DNA from: Oncomelania hupensis
Taxonomy: Eukaryota; Mollusca; Gastropoda; Littorinimorpha; Pomatiopsidae
DNA: 64,000 nucleotides
Reading direction: 5' to 3'
NCBI GenBank assembly: GCA_036898135.1
Contig: JBAHVR010000314.1
Location: 1-64,000, forward strand
This document shows, one piece after another, positions 1-11,924 of the stretch (positions are counted from its first letter, which is position 1; each line of letters starts with the position of its first letter). A program made the translations under genes and the position numbers. Below the pieces are notes generated by a model. The model did no database searches, was not told the origin of the DNA, and saw only the letters and a program-made list of their open reading frames with translations.

Positions 1-91
1 ACTGAATGAACATTGAAGTTTAACGTTTACGCCCACCATTGGCGATATGGCAGACGGGGATAACCATTTCAAAAAAGAGGGGTCTTATAAC

Positions 92-3085
92 TGTTACTTC
101 ACTGCAGAGTAGAATGACTGAATGATGGCGTGCATCGTTTGTTTTTATTCATTAGACTTCACTGCAGAGTAGAATGACTGAATGATGGCGTGCATCGTTT
201 GTTTTTGTTCATTATACTTCACTGCAGAGTAGAATGACTGAATGATGGTGTGCATCGTTTGTTTTTGTTGACTAAACTTCACTGCAGAGTAGAATGACTG
301 AATGATGGCGTGCATCGTTTGTTTTTGTTGACTAGACTTCACTGCAGAGTAGAATGACTGAATGATGGCGTGCATCGTTTGTTTTTGTTCATTATACTTC
401 ACTTGTCTGCAGAGTAGAATGACTGAATGATGGCGTGCATCGTTTGTTTTTGTTCATTAGACTTCACTGCAGAGTAGAATGACTGAATGATGGCGTGCAT
501 CGTTTGTTTTTGTTCATTAGACTTCACTGCAGAGTAGAATGACTGAATGATGGCGTGCATCGTTTGTTTTTGTTGACTAGACTTCACTGCAGAGTAGAAT
601 GACTGAATGATGGCGTGCATCGTTTGTTTTTGTTCATTATACTTCACTGCAGAGTAGAATGACATGAATGATGGCGTGCATCGTTTGTTTTTGTTCATTA
701 TACTTCACTGCAGAGTAGAATGACTGAATGATGGCGTGCATCGTTTGTTTTTGTTCATTAGACTTCACTGCAGAGTAGAATGACTGAATGATGGTGTGCA
801 TCGTTTGTTTTTGTTCATTATACATGTACTTCACTGCAGAGTAGAATGACTGAATGATGGCGTGCATCGTTTGTTTTTGTTGACTAGACTTCACTGCAGA
901 GTAGAATGATTGAATTATGGCGTGCATCGTTTGTTTTTGTTGACTATACTTCACTGCAGAGTAGAATGACTGAATGATGGCGTGCATCGTTTGTTTTTGT
1001 TCATTAGACTTCATTGCAGAGTAGAATGACTGAATGATGGCGTGCATCGTTTGTTTTTGTTCATTATACTTCACTGCAGAGTAGAATGACTGAATGATGG
1101 CGTGCATCGTTTGTTTTTGTTCATTAGACTTCACTGCAGAGTAGAATGACTGAATGATGGCGTGCATCGTTTGTTTTTGTTGACTAGACTTCACTGGAAT
1201 CACTGCAGAGTAGAATGATTGAATTATGGCGTGCATCGTTTGTTTTTGTTGACTAGACTTCACTGGAATCACTGCAGAGTAGAATGACTGAATGATGGCG
1301 TGCATCGTTTGTTTTTGTTCATTATACTTCACTGCAGAGTAGAATGACTGAATGATGGCGTGCATCGTTTGTTTTTGTTCATTAGACTTCACTGGAATCA
1401 CTGCAGAGTAGAATGATTGAATTATGGAGTGCATCGTTTGTTTTTGTTCATTAGACTTCACTGCAGAGTAGAATGACATGAATGATGGCGTGCATCGTTT
1501 GTTTTTGTTCATTAGACTTCACTGCAGAGTAGAATGATTGAATTATGGAGTGCATCGTTTGTTTTTGTTGACTAGACTTCACTGGAATCACTGCAGAGTA
1601 GAATGATTGAATTATGGAGTGCATCGTTTGTTTTTGTTCATTATACTTCACTGCAGAGTAGAATGACTGAATGATGGCGTGCATCGTTTGTTTTTGTTCA
1701 TTAGACTTCACTGCAGAGTAGAATGATTGAATTATGGAGTGCATCGTTTGTTTTTGTTCATTATACTTTACTGCAGAGTAGAATGACTGAATGATGGCGT
1801 GCATCGTTTGTTTTTGTTCATTATACTTCACTGCAGAGTAGAATGACTGAATGATGGCGTGCATCGTTTGTTTTTGTTGACTATACTTCACTGCAGAGTA
1901 GAATGACTGAATGATGGCGTGCATCGTTTGTTTTTGTTCATTAGACTTCACTGCAGAGTAGAATGACTGAATGATGGCGTGCATCGTTTGTTTTTGTTCA
2001 TTATACTTTACTGCAGAGTAGAATGACTGAATGATGGCGTGCATCGTTTGTTTTTGTTCATTATACTTTACTGCAGAGTAGAATGACTGAATGATGGCGT
2101 GCATCGTTTGTTTTTGTTCATTATACATGTACTTCACTGCAGAGTAGAATGACTGAATGATGGCGTGCATCGTTTGTTTTTGTTCATTATACATGTACTT
2201 CACTGCAGAGTAGAATGACTGAATGATGGCGTGCATCGTTTGTTTTTGTTGACTAGACTTCACTGCAGAGTAGAATGACTGAATGATGGCGTGCATCGTT
2301 TGTTTTTGTTGACTAGACTTCACTGCAGAGTAGAATGACTGAATGATGGCGTGCATCGTTTGTTTTTGTTCATTATACATGTACTTTACTGCAGAGTAGA
2401 ATGACTGAATGATGGCGTGCATCGTTTGTTTTTGTTGACTAGACTTCACTGGAATCACTGCAGAGTAGAATGATTGAATTATGGCGTGCATCGTTTGTTT
2501 TTGTTGACTAGACTTCACTGGAATCACTGCAGAGTAGAATGATTGAATTATGGCGTGCATCGTTTGTTTTTGTTCATTATACTTCACTTGTCTGCAGAGT
2601 AGAATGACTGAATGATGGCGTGCATCGTTTGTTTTTGTTGACTAGACTTCACTGGAATCACTGCAGAGTAGAATGATTGAATTATGGAGTGCATCGTTTG
2701 TTTTTGTTGACTAGACTTCACTGGAATCACTGCAGAGTAGAATGATTGAATGATGGCGTGCGTAATTTGTTCTTGTTGACTAGACTTCACTGCAGAGTAG
2801 AATGACTGAATAGATCTATTCCTGCTTGCTCTCATTGACAAGGGAAGTAATTCGCTTGTTTATTGCCATTTAAGAACAATGCCTACTGTGGCGTGCGTAT
2901 TTTGTTATTATTGACTATACTTCACTGCAGAGTAGAATGACTGAATTATGGCGTTCATATTTCGATTTTGTTGACTTTACTTCACTGCAGAGTAGAATGA
3001 CTGAATTATGGCGTCCATATTTTGTTTTTGTTGACTTTATTCACTGCAGAGTAAAATGGCTGAATGATGGCATGCATATGAAGAT
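92..3085. repeat. 60-bp satellite array (about 45 copies)
   Basis: A near-perfect tandem array with a 60-bp period, each unit carrying a CTGCAG (PstI) site near its start. Copies are regular to about 2815 and decay through 2900-3200. Sub-types differ at the unit end (ttcattaga, ttcattata, ttgactaga). Two length variants recur: a 9-bp insertion (ggaatcact) and a 6-bp insertion (acatgt). The unit has no stop in one minus frame, so long open frames arise automatically. I see no splice or start context that would make them genes. The array probably lies in an intron of, or upstream of, the kinesin gene. Confidence 0.95.
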
Positions 3086-3367
3086 TGCTTGTACACAATG
3101 TATTTCCTCTTATAATTATTTCTTCTTCACTGCAGTGGATTATAACTGGACGATGACATAGATTTCAGTACAGTTATGTCTTGTTTTATGAGTTCACAGT
3201 TCACTGCAGTAGGATGAATGATAACATGACTGTCAATACTATTTTTTACGCCAAATAAATGTTCTTCTTAATGTATTAAAAAAAATTGTGATCTGATTAA
3301 ATCTGATTTGTGATCCGATTAAGAATACGAAATAAGTAGTTTTGGGGTTAGTTAGTTAGTCATTGTA

Positions 3368-3547
3368 AAAGAAAGAAAGAGATTTTTCTTATATAGCGCA
3401 CTTACAAGCTCAGAGAGCTTCTCAAGGCGCTGGCCCGTAATATCCAGCAATCACAAAATAGTTTGCTGAAGTCAGGATTCGAACCCACGTCGCCCAAGAC
3501 GCACTCACACAAGTCGTGCGCTCTGACCACTGAGCTATCCCTGCCGC
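3368..3547 (-). mobile_element. tRNA-derived SINE
   Basis: Read on the minus strand, it starts GGCGGCAGGGATAGCTCAG, with an A box (TAGCTCAGTGG) and a perfect B box (GGTTCGAATCC, 3475-3485). It ends in a GCGCTATATAAGAAA-type tail followed by a TTTC-rich stretch. A 7-bp target duplication, CATTGTA, flanks it exactly (3361-3367 and 3548-3554). It interrupts the left arm of the inverted-repeat element: the arm aligns to the right arm once the SINE is removed. Confidence 0.9.
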
Positions 3548-4017
3548 CATTGTATATAGGGTCCAGCGGACTGCAAAGAGCCGAATCAGGAAAACAACTT
3601 AATTGAAAGAGGGCTCATTCCTGATCGCTATAAAAGATCTGCTGAAACAACTCTAATGTTATTCCACCAGCCGGTCACTTTATAATAAAGGCATCCCATG
3701 CAGGGGACGCTGAGGCTGTACTCTTAATTTATGGAACCCCCGTTTACGAAAACAAAATAGAATATAAACAGCATTATACAATATTAGCAAAACACATACA
3801 TATAAAATGCATACATTGCTAAACACTAATGCTATTGAAAACCCTAGTGACCATTTGGCAGAAAGCGTTCACTATCTCCAAGCTGACCCACCAGACCCCA
3901 TACACAAATGAGGAGATCTGGAGAGCTTTCAAGAAAAAAAAGTAAGTGACTGGTCTAGCGAAGAAGATAGTAGATTGATACTATTTATACCAAAAACATC
4001 GGCACCCCCACTGGGGG

Positions 4018-4935
4018 TGGTGGTTTGGAGTCCCTTCATGTTGAGACTTTGTTTGTAAGTCTGTATGTGAAAGTTGTATAGTCCCTTCATGTTGAGGCTT
4101 TGTTTGTAAGTCTGTCTGTGAAAGTTGTTTAGTCCCTTCATGTTGAGGGTTTGTTTGTAAGTCTGTCTGTGAAAGTTGTATAGTCCCTTCATGTTGAGGG
4201 TTTGTTTGTAAGTCTGTCTGTGAAAGTTGTATAGTCCCTTCATGTTGAGGGTTTGTTTGTAAGTCTGTCTGTGAAAGTTGTATAGTCCCTTCATGTTGAG
4301 GGTTTGTTTGGAAGTGTCTGTGAAAGTTGTATAGTCCCTTCATGTTGAGGGTTTGTTTGGAAGTCTGTCTGTGAAAGTTGTATAGTCCCTTCATGTTGAG
4401 GGTTTGTTTGTAAGTCTGTGAAAGTTGTATAGTCCCTTCATGTTGAGGGTTTGTTTGGAAGTCTGTCTGTGAAAGTTGTATAGTCCCTTCATGTTGAGGG
4501 TTTGTTTGGAAGTCTGTCTGTGAAAGTTGTATAGTCCCTTCATGTTGAGGGTTTGTTTGGAAGTCTGTGAAAGTTGTATAGTCCCTTCATGTTGAGGGTT
4601 TGTTTGGAAGTCTGTCTGTGAAAGTTGTATAGTCCCTTCATGTTGATGGTTTGTTTGGAAGTCTGTCTGTGAAAGTTGTATAGTCCCTTCATGTTGAGGC
4701 TTTGTTTGTAAGTCTGTCTGTGAAAGTTGTATAGTCCCTTCATGTTGAGGGTTTGTTTGGAAGTCTGTCTGTGAAAGTTGTATAGTCCCTTCATGTTGAG
4801 GGTTTGTTTGGAAGTCTGTCTGTGAAAGTTGTATAGTCCCTTCATGTTGAGGGTTTGTTTGGAAGTCCGTCTGTGAAAGTTGTATAGTCCCTTCATGTTG
4901 AGGGTTTGTTTGTAAGTCTGTCTGTGAAAGGGGTG
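4018..4935. repeat. 52-bp minisatellite (about 18 copies)
   Basis: Tandem copies of a unit containing gtcccttcatgttgaggg and ctgtgaaagttgtatag. Length variants come from gain or loss of gtct steps. The array fills the space between the two arms of the surrounding inverted-repeat element, so it probably moved or expanded as part of it. Open frames on the minus strand are repeat artefacts. Confidence 0.95.
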
Positions 4936-5800
4936 TTATAAATACCATTGCCGGTTTTCACTGTGTACTTCTTGGTATTGTACCAGTATTGCTATGATAT
5001 GTTATTATGAAGGGATATATTCTACGAAATTCCCCCGTTGGGGTGCCGGGGATTTCAGAATAAATAGTATCCCCACTTTCTGGAAATTTAGTGCTTTAAA
5101 TTCCCTGGAATCCCACTGTCGCTATCTTTTTCCTTTGTTCTTTCTCATTTCTACTCTGTTCTCTCAATCTACTATACTATCCCCTTCTTCGCTAGACCAG
5201 TCACCTACTTTTTTTTCTTGAAAACTCTTCCGGGACAAAACAACTCATTTGTGTGTGAGGTCTGTTGAATCAGCTTGGGGATATTGGATGCTTTCTGCCA
5301 GGTAGTCACTGGGGCTTCCTATGTTGCTATTATTTGACAATGTAGGCATTTTATATGGATATATTTTGTTGATATTTTAAAATGATGTTTATATTCTATT
5401 TTGTTTTGTAAACGGGGGTTCGATAAATTAGAGTATGGCCTCAGCGTCCCCGGTCTTTACTGTAAAGTGACCGGCCGGTATAGAGTGCCTTCAGTGTCAC
5501 CACTAGGGTTGTTTCGGTAGATCTTTTATGCCCATCAGGAGGCGAGTCCTCTTTCAGCGAAGTTGTGGTCTTGATTTTGTGGTCCTGATTCGGTTCTTTG
5601 CAGTCCGCTGGACCCTGTAAGCAATGAATAACTAACTAACTAATATTCTACGAAATATCCTGATGAAGTGATGTATTCTGTGATATACTCTATATAATAT
5701 ACTCTGTTTCTTACTTTATTGTAGATACATGTGTTTGCCGATTTATCGTGTGCATGTATTTGTGTATAGTTGCTAGACTAGTTGCATGCCTGACTTTCAG

Positions 5801-5896
5801 CCATCCAGCAGTAGGGCATCGTTCAGTGATTTGTTCTTCCTGCCCGGGGCAGAGAAATTCCTGTCCTACAACTCGGACTTGGAGTCTTCTGATGAG
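5801..5896 (+). CDS. Candidate kinesin-gene exon (phase 0)
   Basis: The segment is bounded by a good acceptor (tgactttcag at 5791-5800) and a donor (GAG|GTATTG). It is open for 32 codons, giving PSSSRASFSDLFF, LPGAEKFLSYN and SDLESSDE. GC content and codon use look more coding-like than the flanks. Both ends are phase 0, which fits the phase-0 acceptor of the next supported exon at 13122. I do not recognise the peptide in KIF16B or StARD9, so it may be a lineage-specific or alternative exon between motor and neck, or chance. The donor sequence is copied in the tandem repeats that follow. Confidence 0.35.
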
Positions 5897-6045
5897 GTAT
5901 TGTACATATAATATTCCACATGATATACAGTACAACTGACGAGGTATTGTACATATAATGTTACATATGATATACAGTACAACTTACGAGGTATTGTACA
6001 TACGATATTCCACACAATATACACTGTGGGTTTGGGCACTGAATA
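5889..6045. repeat. About 48-bp repeat copying a splice-donor sequence
   Basis: Units carry (T/C)GA(T/C)GAGGTATTGTACATA and a cacatgatatacagtacaac tail. The first unit begins inside the last codons of the candidate exon. Related units reappear after the LINE insertions at about 8735-8880, 9005-9150, 10490-10660 and 11530-11660, so the array predates the LINEs. Confidence 0.75.
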
Positions 6046-6149
6046 GAATAGACCGAACGTTTCCCAGGGTGTCGTAAGAGGCGACTGACTAACAAGGGTG
6101 ATGTCAGCACGGCATCACTGTGCGAAAGTCTACACAGAAGTCACTGGCC

Positions 6150-8735
6150 AGGGCGGAGGAACTTCACGTTACTATAGATTCAAAGACCACGTGCTCGGGA
6201 CCATCTGCAGGCTGTCCTTGACCAAGTGCCAAGGAAGGACAAAGTCATAGTGCAAGGCGACTGGAGTGGCAATGTTGGCCAAGATGCGTACCACAACTGG
6301 GGAGACACATGTGGAGCTCACTGCAACTACGAGACAAATGACAGGGGTCTGAGACTCTTAGAGTTTTCAATATACAACAATCTGATACTGGCAAACATGC
6401 TTGGTCCCCACAAAAAATCCAGACGATAGACCTGGCAAGTCCCAGCGGGGAGCATCATAACCAGATTGACTACATCAGGATCAAGAAATGCTTAAGATCA
6501 AGCGTCAACATTGGCAGGACACGCACTTTTCCAGGAGCAGATATCGGATGTGACTACGTTCTCGTGATGATGACTTTCCGGCTCCACTTAAAGAGAGTAA
6601 ACACAGCCAGGTGCACCAGACTGAAGTTCGACCTGGACAAACTGCAAGACCCGCAGGTTTCAGAAATATTCCAAGCCACAATTGGAGGGAAATATGCACC
6701 ACTGCTCGTTTTGGGAGCTAATGAAGTAGATGTCAACACAATTAACACCATCTTCAGCTCAGCTGTGACAGATGCCGCCACTGAGATCCTTGGCAAGCAC
6801 CGCTCAAAGAAGAAACCGCGGATCACACCTGAACTTTTGGACCTGTATAATAAACGAAGAGAGATGAAAAAGAAGAAGAACATCTCACAGGGAACTGATA
6901 CCTACCGAAAAATCAATGACATTCGAAAAGACATGCGCACATCTAAGGAAAATTGGATAGAATATATATTCCAGGAAATAGAGAACAGTCTGAACAAGAA
7001 CAAAAGCAAGAAGGCCCACCAGACTGTGAAGCGGCTGATAAATGTTAAACAGCCCAAGGTCTCCACGATCCAAAGTAAGTCTGGCATATACCTTACAGAA
7101 GAACAAAAAATCTTGGACAGATGGACAGAATACTGCTCTGACCTTTACAGCCACACCCCAAACGGAAGCCAGTTCTAGCATGCCTGAGAACAGAGAAGAA
7201 GAAGAAATCCTCCCAATTCACCGAGATAAAGTTGAGGCATCAGTGCAATCGCTTAAGAAAGGGAAGTCAACCGAAGTGGACAACATACCCGCATAATTGC
7301 TTCAAGCAGGAGGAGAAGCGATGATTGACGCCATCGCCATTATCTGTAACAAGATCTGGCACAGTTGGGATACAAGATTCAAGAAAACTGTATTATCTCA
7401 GTAGCCTACACCCAGTTGCTAGTCATCACTCTTCCCAAAAAGGTAACGTGCAGGACTGTGAGAATTACCGCACCATCAGACTCCTCAGCCATCCCAGCAA
7501 AGTCCTCCTAAAATAATATTCAACAGGTTGAAACCCCAAACTGAACAAATCATAGCTGAAGAACAAGCAAGTTTAAGGCAGGGCGAAGTGTCACTGAACA
7601 GATTTTCAACCTCAGAATAATCTTCGAGAAGTACCTATAGCACCCAACAACATTTATAGCATGTGTTTGTAGACTTCAAGATAGCGTTTGACCGAGTCTG
7701 GCATGCAGCTCTGTGGGCAACCATGAGAGTGTACAACATCAGCCCTTACATTATTGAAGTCATCAAAAGCCTGTATGACAAGGTTACCAGTCCTCCACTA
7801 CAGCGCCATCGGAAACTGGTTCAGAATAACAATCGGCGTGCGTCAAGGATGCATACTCTCTCCAACACTCTTCAACATCTTCCTAGAGCGCATAATTTCA
7901 AATGCCCTTGCAGATCACAAATTTACAGTCAACATAGGGGGTAGAGCAACCTCCAACCTTCGTTTTGAGGATGACATTGATGAATTGGCTGGAGAGGAAC
8001 ATGAACTTGAACAGCTGGTACAAAGGCTTGACACCACCTTCAGAGCCTTTGGAATGGAAATAAGTGCAGAAATGACCAAAATGATGATCAACAACACTAA
8101 TGGCATCAACACGGACATCAAAGTCCAAGGCCAATCCATCAACACAGTGCAGATATTTAGGAGCCATTGTATCAGACAATGGGTTTGGACAGGACGTAAT
8201 CTCCAGGATCGCACAAACAACTGCGAGGTTGAACCCCAATTGGAAAGACAGGACCATCAGTCTTCACTCCAAAGTAACGCTGCTACGCTCCCTTGTCATC
8301 TCCATCTTCCTACATGCTTGCGAAAGATGGACCCTCACAGCAGACCTACAACAAAGAATACAAAGCATGGAGCTGTTGTGCTACAGAGGACATCTGGACA
8401 GTTTATTTACCAAGCACATCACCAACGACGAAGTCCGAAAGACCATCACACAAGCCATTTAACAACACGATGACCTGCTCATAGTGGTGAAGAAACGGAA
8501 ACTCCGATGGTATGGCCACGTCACCAGAGCATCTTTGCAAGGCACGGTGTAATGAGGCAGAAGTAGATGGAGACTGAAAAAATGGTGGGAGGACAACATT
8601 CGAGAATGGACTGACTTGACACTGAGTGAAACCACGAGGTTGCTGAGGACAGAGAAAGATGGAGTACGCTGGTTAAACGATCTTCTGTGGGGTCACAACG
8701 ACTTTCGATTTACGGGATAGAATAGGATACACTAC
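6150..8735 (+). mobile_element. Decayed non-LTR retrotransposon (endonuclease-RT LINE, GGATA tail)
   Basis: The most complete copy of a LINE family seen about ten times here. It holds the C-terminal half of an AP-type endonuclease (GDWSGNVGQDAYHNW near 6255; the SDH-like motif is changed to CDY near 6550). A linker follows, then reverse transcriptase with FVDFKIAFDRVWHAALW (7666), RQGCILSPTLFN and a degraded catalytic box, FEDD for FADD, near 7965. A C-terminal segment with a WYGHVTR motif comes last. Several frameshifts and stops break it. The 3' end is ttacgggatagaataggat, the family's pentanucleotide tail. Clade not assigned; it looks RTE/CR1-like. Non-functional. Confidence 0.92.
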
Positions 8736-8865
8736 AACGGACGAGGTATTGTACATACGATATTCCACACGATGCACACTACAGCTGACAAGGTATTGTA
8801 CACAGTCTACTATCATACTATTTTTAACATGCTACATGTAATACAGTATACTATATTCAATATCC

Positions 8866-9004
8866 TATCTTACGCTATCCTATCCCGTAACTCCAAAGTC
8901 GTTGGGGCACCACAGATGAGTTAAACCAGCGTTCTCCATCTTTCTCTGTGCAAAGCAACCCTCATGGCTTCGCTCAGTGTCAAGCTAGTTCATTCGCGAA
9001 TGTT
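8866..9004 (-). mobile_element. LINE 3'-end fragment (same GGATA-tail family)
   Basis: The plus strand reads tatcctatcccgtaactcc and then the reverse complement of the family's last 130 bp (DRERW and LTLSE region). It is severely 5'-truncated and lies opposite to its neighbours at 6150 and 9157. Confidence 0.85.
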
Positions 9005-9156
9005 CTACATGCTAAATGTAATACTATTATTGAGGAGGTATCTACATAGACTATCATACTATATTCTACATGCGACATGTAATACAGTATCAATGATGAG
9101 GTATTCTACATAGGCTTTTACAGTATACTATGTTCTACATATAATACCATTACCAT

Positions 9157-10500
9157 GGACCCAGTCGCTTGTCATCACTCTTCCCAAAAAGGGTAACCTT
9201 CAGGAGTGTCAAAACTACCACAACATCAGTCTCTTCAGGCACCCAGCAATGTCCTCCTAAAAATAATGCCCAACAGTTTGAAACTCCAAGCTGAAGAAAT
9301 AATAGCTGAAATACAAGCGAAATTCAGGTCGGGTGAAGTACCACTGAGCAGATTTCCAACCTCAGATAATCTGCGATAAATACTTACAGCACCAACTACA
9401 CTTATATCATGTGTTTGTAGACTTCAAGAAAGCGTTTGACCGAGTCTGGCATACAGCTCTAGTGGGCAACCATGAGAGTGTACAACATAAGCCCTAACAT
9501 TATTGAAGTCATCAAAAGCCTCTATGACAAGGTTACTCGTGCAGTCCTCCACAACAACGCCATCGGGAACTGGTTCAGAACAACAATCGACGTGCTTCAA
9601 AGATTGCTACTTTCTCCGTCCTCTTTCTGGAGCGCATGATGTCAAATGCCCTTGCAGATCACAAATTTACAGTCAACATAGGGTGTAGAGCAATATACAA
9701 CCTGCGTTTTGCGGATGATATTGATGGATTGGCGGGAGAGGAACAAGAACTTGAACAGCGTGTACCGAGGATTGATACCATCTCCATTGCCTTTGGAATG
9801 GAAGTAAATGCAGTGAAGACCAAAATGATGAGAAACAACCTCAATGGCTTCAACACGGACATCGAAAGTCAAAGGCCAATCCCTCAACACGGGGCACAGC
9901 TTCAAATATTTAGGAGCCATTGTATCAGGAAGTCCTCTCAAGGATAGCACAAACAACTGCTACCCTGAAGGTTGAAGCCCATTTGGAAAGACAGGACCAT
10001 CAGTCTAAACTCCAAGGTAAGGCTGCTGCGCTCCATTGTCATCTCCATCTTCCTATACTCTTGTAAAACATGGACGCTCACAACGAAGAATACAAAGCAT
10101 GGAGATGAGGTGGCACAGAGGACTTTTGGGCACATCACCAACGACGAAGTCCGACAGACTACATCACATGCACACAAGCCATTGGACAACACGATGACAT
10201 GCTCACAGTGACATCACATGCACAGAAGCCATTGGACAACACGATGACATGCTCACAGTGTTAAAGACACGGAAACTCCGATGGAATGGTCACGTTACCA
10301 GAGCAAAGACCATCCTGCAAGGAACGGTGCAAGAAGGCAGAAGAAGAGGGAGACAACATTCGAGAATGGACTGGCTTGACACTGAGCGAAGCCATTAGGG
10401 TTGCTGAGGACAGAAAAAGATAAAGTTTACTGTTTAAACGATCATCTATGGTGTCCCAACGACTTTCGAGTTACGGGTTAGGACAGGATATGGATAGGAC
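9157..10500 (+). mobile_element. 5'-truncated LINE copy (GGATA-tail family)
   Basis: Starts in the reverse transcriptase (VITLPKKGN-like) and runs to the 3' tail. The catalytic box LRFADDIDGLAG is intact near 9706, but the reading frame is broken many times. A 50-bp direct duplication lies near 10159-10260 (catcacatgcacacaagcca repeated). Confidence 0.9.
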
Positions 10501-10660
10501 ATATAATACAGTACCACTGCAGAGTTATTCTACATAGGCTATCATACTATATTCTACATGCTACATATAACACAGTACCATTGACGAGGTATTCTACATA
10601 GGCTATCATACTATATTCTACATGGTACATATAATACAGTACCATTGACGAGGTATTCTA
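10490..10660. repeat. Continuation of the splice-donor-like tandem repeat
   Basis: Units of about 65 bp contain acgaggtattctacatagg and ctatcatactatattctac. These are derivatives of the repeat that starts at 5889. Another block follows at 11530-11660. Confidence 0.75.
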
Positions 10661-10799
10661 AATTTTGAATCTTTTGAAGTCTTTATTTCTGTTTCCTTAT
10701 TTCTCTATCTGTAAGACCTCTTTAGAATGCACCGAGCATGCTAGTATAGCTTGAACAGAGGGCGCTGTACCAGTGACCAACATTGACTTCAAGCATGTC

Positions 10800-10965
10800 G
10801 GTAAAATACAACATGAGCTGTGCATTGCTGTGTTGTGTAGCATGCGGTGTTGTGTTGTTGCATGCCATATCGATTGTCGTGTTGCATGTCATGTCGATTG
10901 TCATGTTGCATGCCATGTCGAGTGTCGTGTTGCATGCCATGTCGAATGTCGTTTTGCATGCCGTA
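10800..10965. repeat. Degenerate 24-bp repeat
   Basis: About six imperfect copies of gttgcatgccatgtcgatt plus a few bases. Open frames on both strands follow from the period being a multiple of three. Confidence 0.75.
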
Positions 10966-11227
10966 AATCTCAGAACTGTATATAAGCTTACATCATGTAC
11001 ATTCCTTTTAGTTTTTTAATTTTTTTTATTTATTTATAAACATTTGATACTTAACTTTATTTTTGGACCACTACTCCCCACCCTTTTGCATGCGCAATAA
11101 AAATGTCTACCGACGTGGAGGATCGCGCTATACAAGACATCAACATCACGCCATGTCGCGTGTTGTGTTACATGTCGTGCAACATGTGCAAAAGAACGTG
11201 ATTTGGCTTGGCTACTTTCAATGTTTC

Positions 11228-11500
11228 TTCACAGTGGTGAAGAAACGGAAACTCCGATGGTATGGCCACGTCACCAGATCATCAGGCCTTGCAAAGGCCA
11301 TTCTGCAAGGCACAGTTACAAGGAAGTAGAAGAAGAGGGAGACCGAAAAAGGGGTGGAAGGACAACATTCGAGAATGGATTGATATTGGCTTGACATTGA
11401 GCGAAACCATCAGGGTTGCTGAGGACAGAGAAAGATGGAGTATGCTGGTTAAACGATCGTCTGTGGTGCCCCAACGACCTCAGAGTTACGGGATAGGATT
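11228..11500 (+). mobile_element. LINE 3'-end fragment (GGATA-tail family)
   Basis: Encodes the conserved C-terminus of the family: VVKKRKLRWYGHVTRSSG, a GRRRGRPKKGWKDNIREW-like run, then DRERWSMLVKRSS. It ends at ttacgggataggattgg. Strongly 5'-truncated; its 5' junction is in repetitive AT-rich DNA. Confidence 0.88.
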
Positions 11501-11659
11501 GGATTTTCAATGTGCGCTATGCTGTTCCACTCTGTCATGCTACATATAACACAGTACCACTGACGAGGTATTATACATAGGCTATCATGCTATTTTCTAC
11601 ATGTTATATGTAAAACAGTATCACTGACAAGCTATTCTGCATAGGCTATCATGCTAGCG

Positions 11660-11920
11660 TTGGCTGTTGGTCGCACCAGTTTTTATTTTTAACTGCCAAA
11701 GTCATGAACTATTCAGGCAGCACAAGCCTTTTAAATGTATATAAGATAATAAGATACTTTAAAACTATAATATACAAAATAAAAACAGAAAGGAAAAAAA
11801 TACATCAGCACTAAAAACGGTGAATATGATCAGACTTGAACAATAAAGACTATTTTACAACAAATCCCAAAACACATCCACATGCACACAGAGTTGTAAT
11901 AGAGCACATTACAATTTATG
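11660..11920. other. Intronic AT-rich stretch, no gene seen
   Basis: AT-rich unique-looking sequence between the LINE fragment and the 57-bp array. No open frame, RNA gene or element end was recognised. Confidence 0.6.
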
Positions 11921-11924
11921 AAGT

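Larger units (their letters stand above)
3349..5645. mobile_element. Inverted-repeat (foldback-like) element with minisatellite core
   Basis: Two arms of about 470-600 bp face each other. The left arm (about 3548-4015) starts with gggtccagcggactgc. The right arm (about 5017-5625) is its reverse complement, ending gcagtccgctggaccc. Both outer ends carry a run of TTAG/CTAA repeats. The space between the arms is filled by a 52-bp tandem array. A third, single arm occurs at 50690-51245, so this is a dispersed family. No transposase frame is visible. I infer a non-autonomous foldback-like DNA element; a clean target duplication was not found. Confidence 0.7.

Noticed and set aside
145..2841. Five long minus-strand open frames of a repeated 20-residue peptide
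   Set aside because: They are the direct result of a stop-free 60-bp tandem unit; no promoter, splice or start context, and frames stop only where indels occur.
92..5000. CRISPR-like direct repeats
   Set aside because: Units are contiguous tandem copies with no unique spacers, and the DNA is animal nuclear.
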